From assembly GCA_964517765.1 (NCBI GenBank), contig CAZFEN010000003.1, positions 1 to 64,000 on the forward strand: a DNA stretch of 64,000 bases, in the 5' to 3' direction. Of this stretch, positions 26,094 through 35,041 are shown one piece after another. The notes beneath the pieces are model-generated. The model did not search any database. It worked only from the letters and a program-made list of their open reading frames with translations, and was not told the origin of the DNA. Position 1 is the stretch's first letter. Every line of letters begins with the position of its first letter. The position numbers and the translations under genes were made by a program. Source of the stretch: Hydromicrobium sp964517765 (GTDB lineage Bacteria > Actinomycetota > Humimicrobiia > Humimicrobiales > Humimicrobiaceae).

Positions 26094-27965
26094 TTACCGG
26101 TGAATATTTTTGTATATCTTATTTGCATCTTGATAATTCAATCCTTTTATTTTCATTAAATCCTTTATTGTTTTATTTCTTAGATCTTCTATCGAGTTTA
26201 CACTTTCATATACATACTTCTTCTTTTTTTCTCCGATGCCTTTTATTCCATCCAGTATGGAACCGGTCATATTCTTTTCCCTCAGTCTTCTGTGAAAGTT
26301 AACGGCAAACCGGTGTGCTTCATCTCTTGCCTTAATAAGAATCCTTGCATATCTATCATGCAAATCAAGCTTTAATCCATCAGGGTATTTATCACAGAAT
26401 ACTACTTCCTCTTTTTTTGCAATACTGATGATATCAATGCCAGCTATATTTTTTTCAGATAATAATCTTTTTATCGTATTATACTGTGCCTTTCCCCCAT
26501 CGATTATTATTAGATCGGGCTTTATATAGAAGTTTTCTCTTTTTTTTATTTCTCCGTTCTCAAGGTATTTAAGTCTCCTTACAACTACTTCGTTTATCAT
26601 TCTGCAATCATCCTGGCCCTTAACATCTTTTATCTTAAAATACCTGTAATTATCAGTCAACATTATGCCGTCCAGAGAAACAGACATCGATCCGACAGGA
26701 AAAGAATTTTTTAGATTTGAAATATCAAAACATTCTATTCTCCCCGGAACATTGGCCAATCCAAAAACTTCTTTCAATTTTATGGCATCCTTATAAACAT
26801 TACTGAGTCCCGTGTCCTTTTCAAACTTTTTTTTCTCAAGATATAATTTTGAATTTCTGATCACCATCTCCATTATTTTTTTCTTTTCACCTATTTTAGG
26901 AACTATTATGTCTATTTTTTTACTTTTCTTTTTACTCAACCAATCCGATATCGATACAGTACTTGTCATATCTGCGGAGCAAAAAATTTTCGACGGAATA
27001 TCATCTTTATCCGTATAATATTTTTCTATAAATCCCGATAAAATCTCGTTATCTTCCAGATGTCCGGCATTATTCACAATAAAATTATTGATAATCGCAA
27101 GCATCCCGGATCTGTAAGTAAATAAGCTTATTGCCGAATCATCAATACTCCTGGCGATAGATATGAAATCCCACTTACTGCCGCCGGGAAAGAATATTTT
27201 TTGTTCCCTGTAAAGTTTATTTATGTCTTCTATCTTATTTTTAATTTCAGCCGCTTTTTCAAATTCTTTTTTCTTTGCATAATGATCCATTTTTACTTTC
27301 AATTGGGAGGTTATGGTCCTGTCCCTGCCTTTCAGGAATAACATAACATAATCGATATTTTTGCCGTACTGCTCCGGAGATACATTGTCAATACATGGTG
27401 CCGGACATAGTTTGATATGGTAATTAAGACAGGGCGTATTTACACCTTTCCCCGGTTTTGCCTTCTTACAATCACGTACCTGAAATATTTTTCTTAAATA
27501 TTCAAGAGTTTTCCTTACGGCTCTGGCATCCGTATAGGGCCCGAAATATCTGGCATCTTTCATGTTCCTGTCTCTGGTCAAAAAAACACGTGGGAATTTT
27601 TCCCCTATTGTCACGGCAACAAAAGGATATGATTTATCATCCTTCAGTTCTATATTGTATTTTGGTTTATTTTTTTTAATTAGATTACCCTCCAGAATAA
27701 GCGCTTCTGTTTCATTATCTGTGACAATATAATCGATAGATTTGATTTTTTTGGCAAAATCCGACGGTTTGGCGTAAGGAAGTTTAATTCTGTTATCCTG
27801 AAAATAACTCTTTACCCTGCTGGAAAGATTCTTTGCTTTGCCTACATAAATAATTTCATCATGATAATTTTTAAAAATATAGACCCCGGTTTTTCGGGGA
27901 AGAATCTTCAAAAGTTCTTTTATTTTACTTTCCTGATTATTGTCATCGATTATTTTTTTATTCAC
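26094..27965 (-). CDS. uvrC: Excinuclease ABC subunit C
   Basis: 623 residues. The N-terminal GIY-YIG nuclease is present (GVYIFKNYHDEIIYVGKAKNL). A UVR motif for contact with UvrB follows near residue 220 (KKEFEKAAEIKNKIEDI). The RNase-H-like 5' nuclease domain has RIECFDISN and DLIIIDGGKAQ with their aspartates. A C-terminal helix-hairpin-helix pair (DGIKGIGEKKKKYVYE) completes it. It makes both incisions in nucleotide excision repair. It begins 7 nt after uvrA ends. Confidence 0.96.
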   Translation of the reverse strand: MNKKIIDDNNQESKIKELLKILPRKTGVYIFKNYHDEIIYVGKAKNLSSRVKSYFQDNRIKLPYAKPSDFAKKIKSIDYIVTDNETEALILEGNLIKKNKPKYNIELKDDKSYPFVAVTIGEKFPRVFLTRDRNMKDARYFGPYTDARAVRKTLEYLRKIFQVRDCKKAKPGKGVNTPCLNYHIKLCPAPCIDNVSPEQYGKNIDYVMLFLKGRDRTITSQLKVKMDHYAKKKEFEKAAEIKNKIEDINKLYREQKIFFPGGSKWDFISIARSIDDSAISLFTYRSGMLAIINNFIVNNAGHLEDNEILSGFIEKYYTDKDDIPSKIFCSADMTSTVSISDWLSKKKSKKIDIIVPKIGEKKKIMEMVIRNSKLYLEKKKFEKDTGLSNVYKDAIKLKEVFGLANVPGRIECFDISNLKNSFPVGSMSVSLDGIMLTDNYRYFKIKDVKGQDDCRMINEVVVRRLKYLENGEIKKRENFYIKPDLIIIDGGKAQYNTIKRLLSEKNIAGIDIISIAKKEEVVFCDKYPDGLKLDLHDRYARILIKARDEAHRFAVNFHRRLREKNMTGSILDGIKGIGEKKKKYVYESVNSIEDLRNKTIKDLMKIKGLNYQDANKIYKNIHR

Positions 27966-27972
27966 TGCAGAT

Positions 27973-30828
27973 TCACCTGTAGAGCCGTTCCTTCACAAGA
28001 TTTTTATTCATATACTTTTTTAAAAACTGTCCTGTGTAAGAATCAATATTTTCCGATATTTCTTCGGGAGTTCCGAGGGCAATTATTTCTCCGCCCTTAT
28101 CTCCCCCTTCCGGTCCAAGATCTATAATATAATCGGCGGTTTTTATGACTTCCAGATTATGTTCTATCACAAGTACGGTGTTTCCTGCATCTACCAATTT
28201 TTTCAATATCGCAAGTAATTTATTTATATCATCGAAGTGAAGTCCCGTAGTAGGTTCATCAAGCAAATATAATGTACTTCCGGTACTTTTTTTCGAAAGT
28301 TCCGTAGACAATTTGACTCTCTGCGCCTCTCCGCCTGATAATGTAGTCGAAGATTGTCCTAATTTGATATAACCAAGACCCACATCATTAATGAGTTTTA
28401 GTTTTCTATTGATTCTCGGAATATTTTCAAAAAAGATCATTGCTTCTTCTACGGTCATATTCAAAACATCGTCTATATTTTTCCCTTTATATATCACTTC
28501 AAGAGTCTCGCGGTTAAATCTCTTTCCTTTACAAACTTCACAGGGAACATAAATATCGGGCAGAAAATGCATCTCTATTTTTATAAGTCCGTCCCCATTG
28601 CAGAATTCACACCTTCCCCCTTTTACATTAAAACTGAATCTTCCCGGTTTATATCCTTTGATCCTGGATTCATGTGTTTTTGAGAATAACTCTCTTATAT
28701 AAGTAAAAACACCCGTATAAGTGGCCGGATTCGATCGGGGTGTTCTTCCTATGGGAGATTGATCTATAACTATAACTTTATCCAGATTATTATAATTTAA
28801 TATTCCATCATGTTTTCCCGAATTATAATTTGTCCTCATAAGCAGATTGGAAAGCGATGGGTATAATATCTCATTTACAAGTGTACTTTTACCTGATCCC
28901 GAAACTCCCGTTACGGCAATAAGCTTACCCAGGTCTATCCGAACGTCGATATTCTTAAGATTATGTTCTCTTGCACCTTTAATAGTAATAAAATTTCCGT
29001 TTCCTTTTCTCCGCTCCCCTGGAACAGCTATCGATTTTTCCCCTGATAGATATTTTCCGGTTATTGATTTCTCGCATGTGTAAATATCTTCCAGGTTTCC
29101 GCTGAACACGATTTCCCCTCCATGTATTCCCGCACCGGGCCCGATATCGACTAAAAAATCCGAACTCCTCATGGTTTCTTCATCATGTTCTATTACTATT
29201 ATTGTGTTTCCAAGGTCTCTCAACCGTTTCAATGCGTTTATCAATTTCTTGTTATCTCTTTGATGGAGACCGATACTCGGTTCATCAAGTATATAAAGGA
29301 CCCCCACGAGCCCCGATCCTATTTGTGTGGCCAACCTTATCCTCTGAGATTCACCACCGGATAAGGTACTGGATTTCCTGTCAAGGGTCAGATACCCCAG
29401 CCCTACGTCTTTCAAAAAATTCAGCCTCTCTATTATTTCTTTTATCAGTCTCTCCCCTATCATTTTTTCTCTATCCGACAGCTTAAGTGATTTTAACCAC
29501 CCCATACCTTCCTCAACAGTTTTTTCACAGAAATCCGAAATAGAAAGCATGCCAATTTTCACTGCAAGGCTTTCCGGCCGGAGTCTCTTACCATTGCATC
29601 CTCTGCATGGTTTGCTGCTTATCAATTTTTCTATTTTGATCCTCTGGCTTTCGGATTCCGTTTCCAGATATCTTCTGCTTAAATTATTGGCTAGACCTTC
29701 GAATTTTATATAATAATGTCTTAATCTGCCCTTATGGTTTATATAACTGAGTTTTACCCTTTTACCATCGGTCCCGTATAATATTGTCCTTCTTGCATAT
29801 TCGTCAAGATCCTTAAAAGGAGTATTTAAATTAAATCCATATTCTTCAGCCAGACTTTTCATCAACTGTGAATAATAATTTGAATATCCCATATTAAAGA
29901 AAGGGATTGCACCATCCATTATGCTTAAGTCCGGATGTTCCACTATTAAATCAGAATCCACTTCTTTGCTTATACCCAGTCCGCTGCATTCCTTGCATGC
30001 ACCATAAGGACTATTGAAGGAAAACATTCGCGGAGTAAGTTCTTCAAAATCAAGGCCGCAGTCCACGCAGGAAAAATTTTCCGAGAAGCTTTGTATCTCT
30101 CCCGAATCAAGCAATTGAATGTAAACAATACCACCGCTTTCCTTGAGTGATATTTCTATATCCTCCGAAAGTCTTTTTCTTATATCGGATTTTATTTTTA
30201 ATCTGTCAATGATTATTTCAATGTTATGTTTAAGGTTTTTATCCAGCTTCAGATCAAAATTATCTCCAGGCTCGTAAATATTTCCATCTACCCTGACTCT
30301 TGCATAACCGTTATTTTTAATATCTTCGAATGTTTTGATATATTCGCCTTTTCTTCCTCTTACAATAGGTGAAAGGATTTGAAATTTAGTGTTTTCCGGT
30401 AATTCCAGAACCCTGTCGACTATCTGATCCACTGTCTGCCTGGTTATACGTTTCCCGCATCTGTAGCAGTAAGGTACCCCGATTTGAGCATAAAGAACAC
30501 GGAGATAATCATATATTTCAGTTATCGTTCCCACCGTAGATCTGGGATTCTTTGAAACACCTTTTTGATTTATAGAAACTGCGGGGGACAGGCCTTCTAT
30601 TAAATCAACATCCGGTTTTTCCATCTGTCCCAGAAACTGCCTTGCATAAGAAGAAAGTGATTCTACATATCTTCTCTGTCCTTCGGCATAAATCGTATCA
30701 AATGCCAGTGATGATTTTCCCGATCCGCTTACACCGGTAAAAACTACGAATTTATTTCTTGGAATTCTTAAATTTATATTTTTAAGGTTATGCTCCCTGG
30801 CACCCTTTATTACTATCTCTTCTTTCAT
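27973..30828 (-). CDS. uvrA: Excinuclease ABC subunit A
   Basis: 951 residues with two ABC ATPase modules: GVSGSGKSSLAFDT with TLSGGESQRIRLA, and GVSGSGKSTLVNEI with TLSGGEAQRVKLS. Two zinc sites are intact, CVDC...CKEC near residue 255-280 and CEFC...CEVC near 735-760, the latter being the DNA-damage-contacting finger. It recognises lesions and loads UvrB. It follows uvrB by 5 nt. No SOS box was seen in front of uvrB or uvrA, so this repair operon does not appear to share the LexA control of dnaE2-dinB. Confidence 0.97.
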   Translation of the reverse strand: MKEEIVIKGAREHNLKNINLRIPRNKFVVFTGVSGSGKSSLAFDTIYAEGQRRYVESLSSYARQFLGQMEKPDVDLIEGLSPAVSINQKGVSKNPRSTVGTITEIYDYLRVLYAQIGVPYCYRCGKRITRQTVDQIVDRVLELPENTKFQILSPIVRGRKGEYIKTFEDIKNNGYARVRVDGNIYEPGDNFDLKLDKNLKHNIEIIIDRLKIKSDIRKRLSEDIEISLKESGGIVYIQLLDSGEIQSFSENFSCVDCGLDFEELTPRMFSFNSPYGACKECSGLGISKEVDSDLIVEHPDLSIMDGAIPFFNMGYSNYYSQLMKSLAEEYGFNLNTPFKDLDEYARRTILYGTDGKRVKLSYINHKGRLRHYYIKFEGLANNLSRRYLETESESQRIKIEKLISSKPCRGCNGKRLRPESLAVKIGMLSISDFCEKTVEEGMGWLKSLKLSDREKMIGERLIKEIIERLNFLKDVGLGYLTLDRKSSTLSGGESQRIRLATQIGSGLVGVLYILDEPSIGLHQRDNKKLINALKRLRDLGNTIIVIEHDEETMRSSDFLVDIGPGAGIHGGEIVFSGNLEDIYTCEKSITGKYLSGEKSIAVPGERRKGNGNFITIKGAREHNLKNIDVRIDLGKLIAVTGVSGSGKSTLVNEILYPSLSNLLMRTNYNSGKHDGILNYNNLDKVIVIDQSPIGRTPRSNPATYTGVFTYIRELFSKTHESRIKGYKPGRFSFNVKGGRCEFCNGDGLIKIEMHFLPDIYVPCEVCKGKRFNRETLEVIYKGKNIDDVLNMTVEEAMIFFENIPRINRKLKLINDVGLGYIKLGQSSTTLSGGEAQRVKLSTELSKKSTGSTLYLLDEPTTGLHFDDINKLLAILKKLVDAGNTVLVIEHNLEVIKTADYIIDLGPEGGDKGGEIIALGTPEEISENIDSYTGQFLKKYMNKNLVKERLYR

Positions 30829-30833
30829 ATATA

Positions 30834-32864
30834 TTATTTTTTAACCTCTATATTTGTTATCTTCTTTATCCTTTTTATTTCATCTCTGATCATAGCAGCT
30901 TTCTCAAAGTTCAACTCTCTTGCCTCAAGATTCATCTCTTCCTCGAGGCCACTTATTATAGTGGCAACTTCCGATGGTTCCATATCCAGTATTTTATCCT
31001 CACCGAATATCTTTTTCTTTTCGCTTACTTTTAAGTCAGCTCTTGTTTCTTTCTTCGATTTTATTCCTCTGCTGTATAATATGTCAGATATAGTCTTATT
31101 TATAGTTGTTGGCGTTATATTATGTTTCTTATTATATTCTATCTGAATTTCTCTTCTCCTGTTTGTTTCATATAATGCATTTTTTATAGAATCCGTTATA
31201 TTATCTGCGTACATTATAACTATACCATTCACATTTCTTGCAGCTCTTCCTATAGTCTGTATAAGCGATATTTCCGATCTGAGGAATCCTTCTTTATCCG
31301 CATCCAGAATAGCTACCAGCGATACCTCCGGTAGGTCCAATCCTTCACGGAGCAGATTTATACCAACCAGTACGTCGCATTCCCCTGTTCTTAAATACCT
31401 CAGTATTTCCACTCTCTCTAGAGTATCTATGGTAGAATGCAAGTATCTTACTTTTATCTTCTTACTTGCCAGATAATCAGCCAGGTCTTCGGCCATTCTT
31501 TTTGTAAGAGTAGTTACCAGCGCCCTTTCGCCTCTGCTTATGACTTTCTTTATCTCATCCATCAGATCATCTATCTGACCTCTGGTTTTTCTCACATAGA
31601 CCTGCGGATCGACCAGACCAGTGGGCCTGATTATCTGCTCCACAATCTGGTTACTCACCCTTCTCTCGTATGGTCCGGGGGTTGCTGAAGTAAATATCAC
31701 TCTTCTGGCTTTAGACTCGAATTCTTCGAATCTTAATGGCCTATTATCCATCGCCGATGGGAGCCTGAATCCGTAATCTACAAGTGTTTGTTTTCTGGAA
31801 TGATCGCCTTCATACATCCCTCTGATCTGAGGAATGGCAATATGAGATTCGTCTATAACAACCAGGAAATCTTCTGGGAAAAAATCGAGCAGGGTGTTCG
31901 GTGCCTCTCCCGGTTTTTTCCCAAGTATGTGCCTCGAATAATTTTCGATACCGCCACAAAATCCCAGTTCTGCTATCATCTCCATGTCGTATCTGGTCCT
32001 TGATTCCAATCTCTGGGCTTCCAGCAGTTTATCCGTATCTTTAAAATATTTTAGTCTTTCACTTAATTCTTCCTTTATTGTCCCGAGTGCTCTTTCTACC
32101 CATTCTGCTGTTGCCAGAAAATGAGTTGCCGGCGATATTATATAGGCTTCCTTATCATCAAAGATTTCACCGGATACAGGATCGAACTCAACTATTCTTT
32201 CTAATTCATCTTCCAAAAGCTGGATTCTCACGGCCCTGTCCTGGTATGCAGGAAATATTTCTATTGTGTCCCCTTTGACCCTGAATTTACCGTTTGTAAA
32301 ATCATATTCATTTCTTTCATATCTTATATTTACCAGCTTATTTATTATTTCTTCTCTTGGGAACATCTCACCCGACCTCAAAATAATTCTCTGTTTTCCA
32401 TATTCGGAAGGTGAACCCAGTCCATATATACAGGATACACTTGCAACCACTATTACATCATTTCTTGTATAAAGGGAGTTAGTAGTGGATAATCTCAACT
32501 TTTCTATTTCTTCATTTATCGAAGTATCTTTCTCGATGTACATATCCTTACCGGGTAAATATGCTTCCGGCTGATAATAATCATAATAGCTTACGAAAAA
32601 TTCAACTGCATTATCGGGAAAGAACTCTTTGAATTCATTACAGAGTTGAGCCGCAAGAGTTTTATTAGGAGCAAGAACCAGCGTGGGGATTTGAATATTT
32701 TTTATTACATTCGCTATAGAATAAGTCTTTCCTGAACCGGTGACTCCCAGCAGACTCTGAAATTTAAGGTTATTCTTAATTCCTTCCGTTAATTGGCTTA
32801 TAGCCTTCCCCTGGTCACCCTGGGGAGAGTAATTGGATACTATTTTAAATTGCGAATCGGTCAT
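30834..32864 (-). CDS. uvrB: Excinuclease ABC subunit B
   Basis: 676 residues. Helicase-fold Walker A GVTGSGKTYSIANVI, the beta-hairpin region YYDYYQPEAYLPGKDMYI that locks onto damage, VIDESHIAIPQ, the C-terminal helicase motifs (GINLLREGLDLPEV, QTIGRAARN) and the UVR domain LNFEKAAMIRDEIKRIKK that binds UvrC. It starts 18 nt after coaE ends, consistent with a coaE-uvrB-uvrA-uvrC transcript. Confidence 0.97.
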   Translation of the reverse strand: MTDSQFKIVSNYSPQGDQGKAISQLTEGIKNNLKFQSLLGVTGSGKTYSIANVIKNIQIPTLVLAPNKTLAAQLCNEFKEFFPDNAVEFFVSYYDYYQPEAYLPGKDMYIEKDTSINEEIEKLRLSTTNSLYTRNDVIVVASVSCIYGLGSPSEYGKQRIILRSGEMFPREEIINKLVNIRYERNEYDFTNGKFRVKGDTIEIFPAYQDRAVRIQLLEDELERIVEFDPVSGEIFDDKEAYIISPATHFLATAEWVERALGTIKEELSERLKYFKDTDKLLEAQRLESRTRYDMEMIAELGFCGGIENYSRHILGKKPGEAPNTLLDFFPEDFLVVIDESHIAIPQIRGMYEGDHSRKQTLVDYGFRLPSAMDNRPLRFEEFESKARRVIFTSATPGPYERRVSNQIVEQIIRPTGLVDPQVYVRKTRGQIDDLMDEIKKVISRGERALVTTLTKRMAEDLADYLASKKIKVRYLHSTIDTLERVEILRYLRTGECDVLVGINLLREGLDLPEVSLVAILDADKEGFLRSEISLIQTIGRAARNVNGIVIMYADNITDSIKNALYETNRRREIQIEYNKKHNITPTTINKTISDILYSRGIKSKKETRADLKVSEKKKIFGEDKILDMEPSEVATIISGLEEEMNLEARELNFEKAAMIRDEIKRIKKITNIEVKK

Positions 32865-32882
32865 ATTTTTTTATTAATACAC

Positions 32883-33455
32883 TTAAATTTTTTCTAAGAT
32901 CTTTTCAACTTTGCCAGGCAGATCTCTTTTAGAACCATTATTTTCAATTATAAACGACACTTTTTCTTTTTTTATTTTAATATGCTGGCCTTTCATCCTT
33001 AATTTTACTTTTTTATCCGAAAAACCTTTACTCTTAAGAAAAGTCTCCCTCATTTTACCGGGTGCTTCAACCAGAATTATATAATCACAAAGCAGGTCCA
33101 ATTTACAATCAAAGAGTACTGCTGCATCTATTATTATATAATCCTTATCCTGGTTCTTATTTAAAATATTTTCAACCTGATTTCTAATCAATGGAAACAT
33201 CAAACCATTTAATTTTTTTAAATCCTTCTTACTTGAAAAAACTTTCTCTGCCAGAGATTCAAAAATCAGATCTCCTTCTGGTTCGAATATTTCATTTCCA
33301 AAAATAACTTTAAGTTTAATCAGGATTTCAGGATTTTTCGAATAGATACTTTTCGCCAGTTTATCTATGTCCAGTATCAGGACGTTTTTCTTTATTTTTT
33401 TTATAAAACCAGATACCGTACTTTTACCCGAAGCAATCCTGCCCGTGATTCCCAA
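32883..33455 (-). CDS. coaE: Dephospho-CoA kinase
   Basis: At least 190 residues. P-loop GRIASGKST (GxxxxGKST), the conserved IIIDAAVLFDC for the substrate lid region and the C-terminal IENNGSKRDL. It phosphorylates dephospho-CoA in the last step of CoA synthesis. The first canonical start is TTG (33455-33453), 14 nt from GGAGG (33474-33470). This start would cut the first beta strand short. Upstream in frame lie AUA AUA GUA, giving I-I-V-L-G-I-T-G as in other CoaE N-termini, with the AUA codons 5 and 8 nt from the ribosome site. The true start may therefore be AUA. Confidence 0.9.
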   Translation of the reverse strand: MGITGRIASGKSTVSGFIKKIKKNVLILDIDKLAKSIYSKNPEILIKLKVIFGNEIFEPEGDLIFESLAEKVFSSKKDLKKLNGLMFPLIRNQVENILNKNQDKDYIIIDAAVLFDCKLDLLCDYIILVEAPGKMRETFLKSKGFSDKKVKLRMKGQHIKIKKEKVSFIIENNGSKRDLPGKVEKILEKI

Positions 33456-33618
33456 TACTATTATTGTATCCTCCTTCTATCTTTATAAGTCAATTATACC
33501 TTACTTATAAAAGAGTGGAATTAAATATGAAAAGATGGTTACAACCAATGGTTATTAAAATAATTCTCGCGGTTCAGGCAGTTTTAAGATATAAACTAAA
33601 ATGGCCGGAAATGGGACT

Positions 33619-34959
33619 TTAATCTATTTTAGCTTCGTCTTTCATTTCCTTGAGTATTTCTTTTATCTGTCTTTTTTTACTGGATTCGTTATCTTCTGTT
33701 TCTTTGTTCTGGCTCTTTTCAGCTTCTTTGCCAGAGATTTCTTCTTTCTCATCAGTTTTCTTTGAATCTTTTTTAGAAGTTTCCTTTTTTACACTTTTTT
33801 TACCTGATTTTGAATCCCTGGCTTCTTTATCTTCTTCTTTTTCTTCGATTGGATTTTCAACCTGTTTGACACTAAAAGCCATTCTTCTTTTATCAAAATC
33901 TATATCAATGATCCTTACCATTAATTCATCCCCGATTTTTGCAGCATCACTGGGTCTTTTTACCGTTTCCGGGCTTAACTCCGATATATGTACCAGACCC
34001 TCCAGGTCCCCTTCTACCTGAACAAATAAACCGAATTTTACAATACGGGTTACTTTGCCCTTGACAATATCTTTAACCGAATAATTTTTTATTTTCTCAA
34101 GCCATGGATCTTTCTGGGTTTGTTTCAGGCCCAGGGACAATCTTTGCTTTTCATAATCGATATCCAGTATCTCCACATCTACTTCTTGATTGACGCTGAC
34201 CACTTCGGAAGGATGCTTCACGTGGTTCCAGGAAAGTTCCGATATATGCACCAGCCCGTCGACACCCTCGACGTCCACAAATGCTCCGAATTCCGCAATA
34301 CTTGTGATTATTCCCTTCCTTATTTGCCCTACTTCCATTTTATTAAGTATTTCTTTTCGCTGTTCTTTTCTTTCACCTTCTATGATTGCTTTCCTGGATA
34401 GGACAACATTATTCCTGTTCCTGTCCACTTCTATGATCTTACATGTACACTTTTCGCCAATATAAGATTCCAAATCTTTAGTTTTTCTTACATCTATCAA
34501 GGACGCAGGTAAAAATCCCCTTAAGCCTATATCTACTATCAGGCCTCCTTTTACACATTCTATGATCTCCCCTTCAACGGTATCTCCACCCTGGTATATT
34601 TTTTCTATCCTGTCAAAATTCTGCTCCACTTCCGCTCTCTTTTTGGATAATATCAACCTCCCATCCTGATCTTCCTTCTGCATTACCATTATTTCTATCT
34701 CATCATCCACCTTTAGAACATTTTCGGGTTTGACATCGTTCCTTATAGAAAGTTCGTTTATCGGTATAACTCCTTCGGATTTGAATCCTACGTCGACCAG
34801 GATCTCGTCTTTGTCGATTTTTACCACTCTGCCCCTTATCACATCGCCATCATTCAAATCAATCATGGTAAGGTCATAATTGGGGACCATCTTACCATCC
34901 TTGTTTTCTATCATGCAATTGTCATTCGTTAGTTTTCCGTAAAAATTATTATCGGTCAT
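33619..34959 (-). CDS. rpsA: 30S ribosomal protein S1 (four S1 domains)
   Basis: 446 residues. Four S1 RNA-binding domains run at about 35-105, 125-190, 205-275 and 295-365 (for example GRVVKIDKDEILVDVGFKSEGVI; GLVHISELSW; GLVHISELSP). A low-complexity lysine/glutamate/serine tail follows (about 370-446). Four domains are typical of actinobacterial and Gram-positive S1, against six in E. coli. It may help mRNA binding to the ribosome. GGAG lies 15 nt before the ATG. It sits between polA and coaE as in Actinomycetota. Confidence 0.93.
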   Translation of the reverse strand: MTDNNFYGKLTNDNCMIENKDGKMVPNYDLTMIDLNDGDVIRGRVVKIDKDEILVDVGFKSEGVIPINELSIRNDVKPENVLKVDDEIEIMVMQKEDQDGRLILSKKRAEVEQNFDRIEKIYQGGDTVEGEIIECVKGGLIVDIGLRGFLPASLIDVRKTKDLESYIGEKCTCKIIEVDRNRNNVVLSRKAIIEGERKEQRKEILNKMEVGQIRKGIITSIAEFGAFVDVEGVDGLVHISELSWNHVKHPSEVVSVNQEVDVEILDIDYEKQRLSLGLKQTQKDPWLEKIKNYSVKDIVKGKVTRIVKFGLFVQVEGDLEGLVHISELSPETVKRPSDAAKIGDELMVRIIDIDFDKRRMAFSVKQVENPIEEKEEDKEARDSKSGKKSVKKETSKKDSKKTDEKEEISGKEAEKSQNKETEDNESSKKRQIKEILKEMKDEAKID

Positions 34960-35041
34960 AGTTAATAAATCATTCTCCTTTTTTAATATTCGAAAAGGAT
35001 AACATGCGTGAAAATAATAATCAATATTATAAAATATTTTT

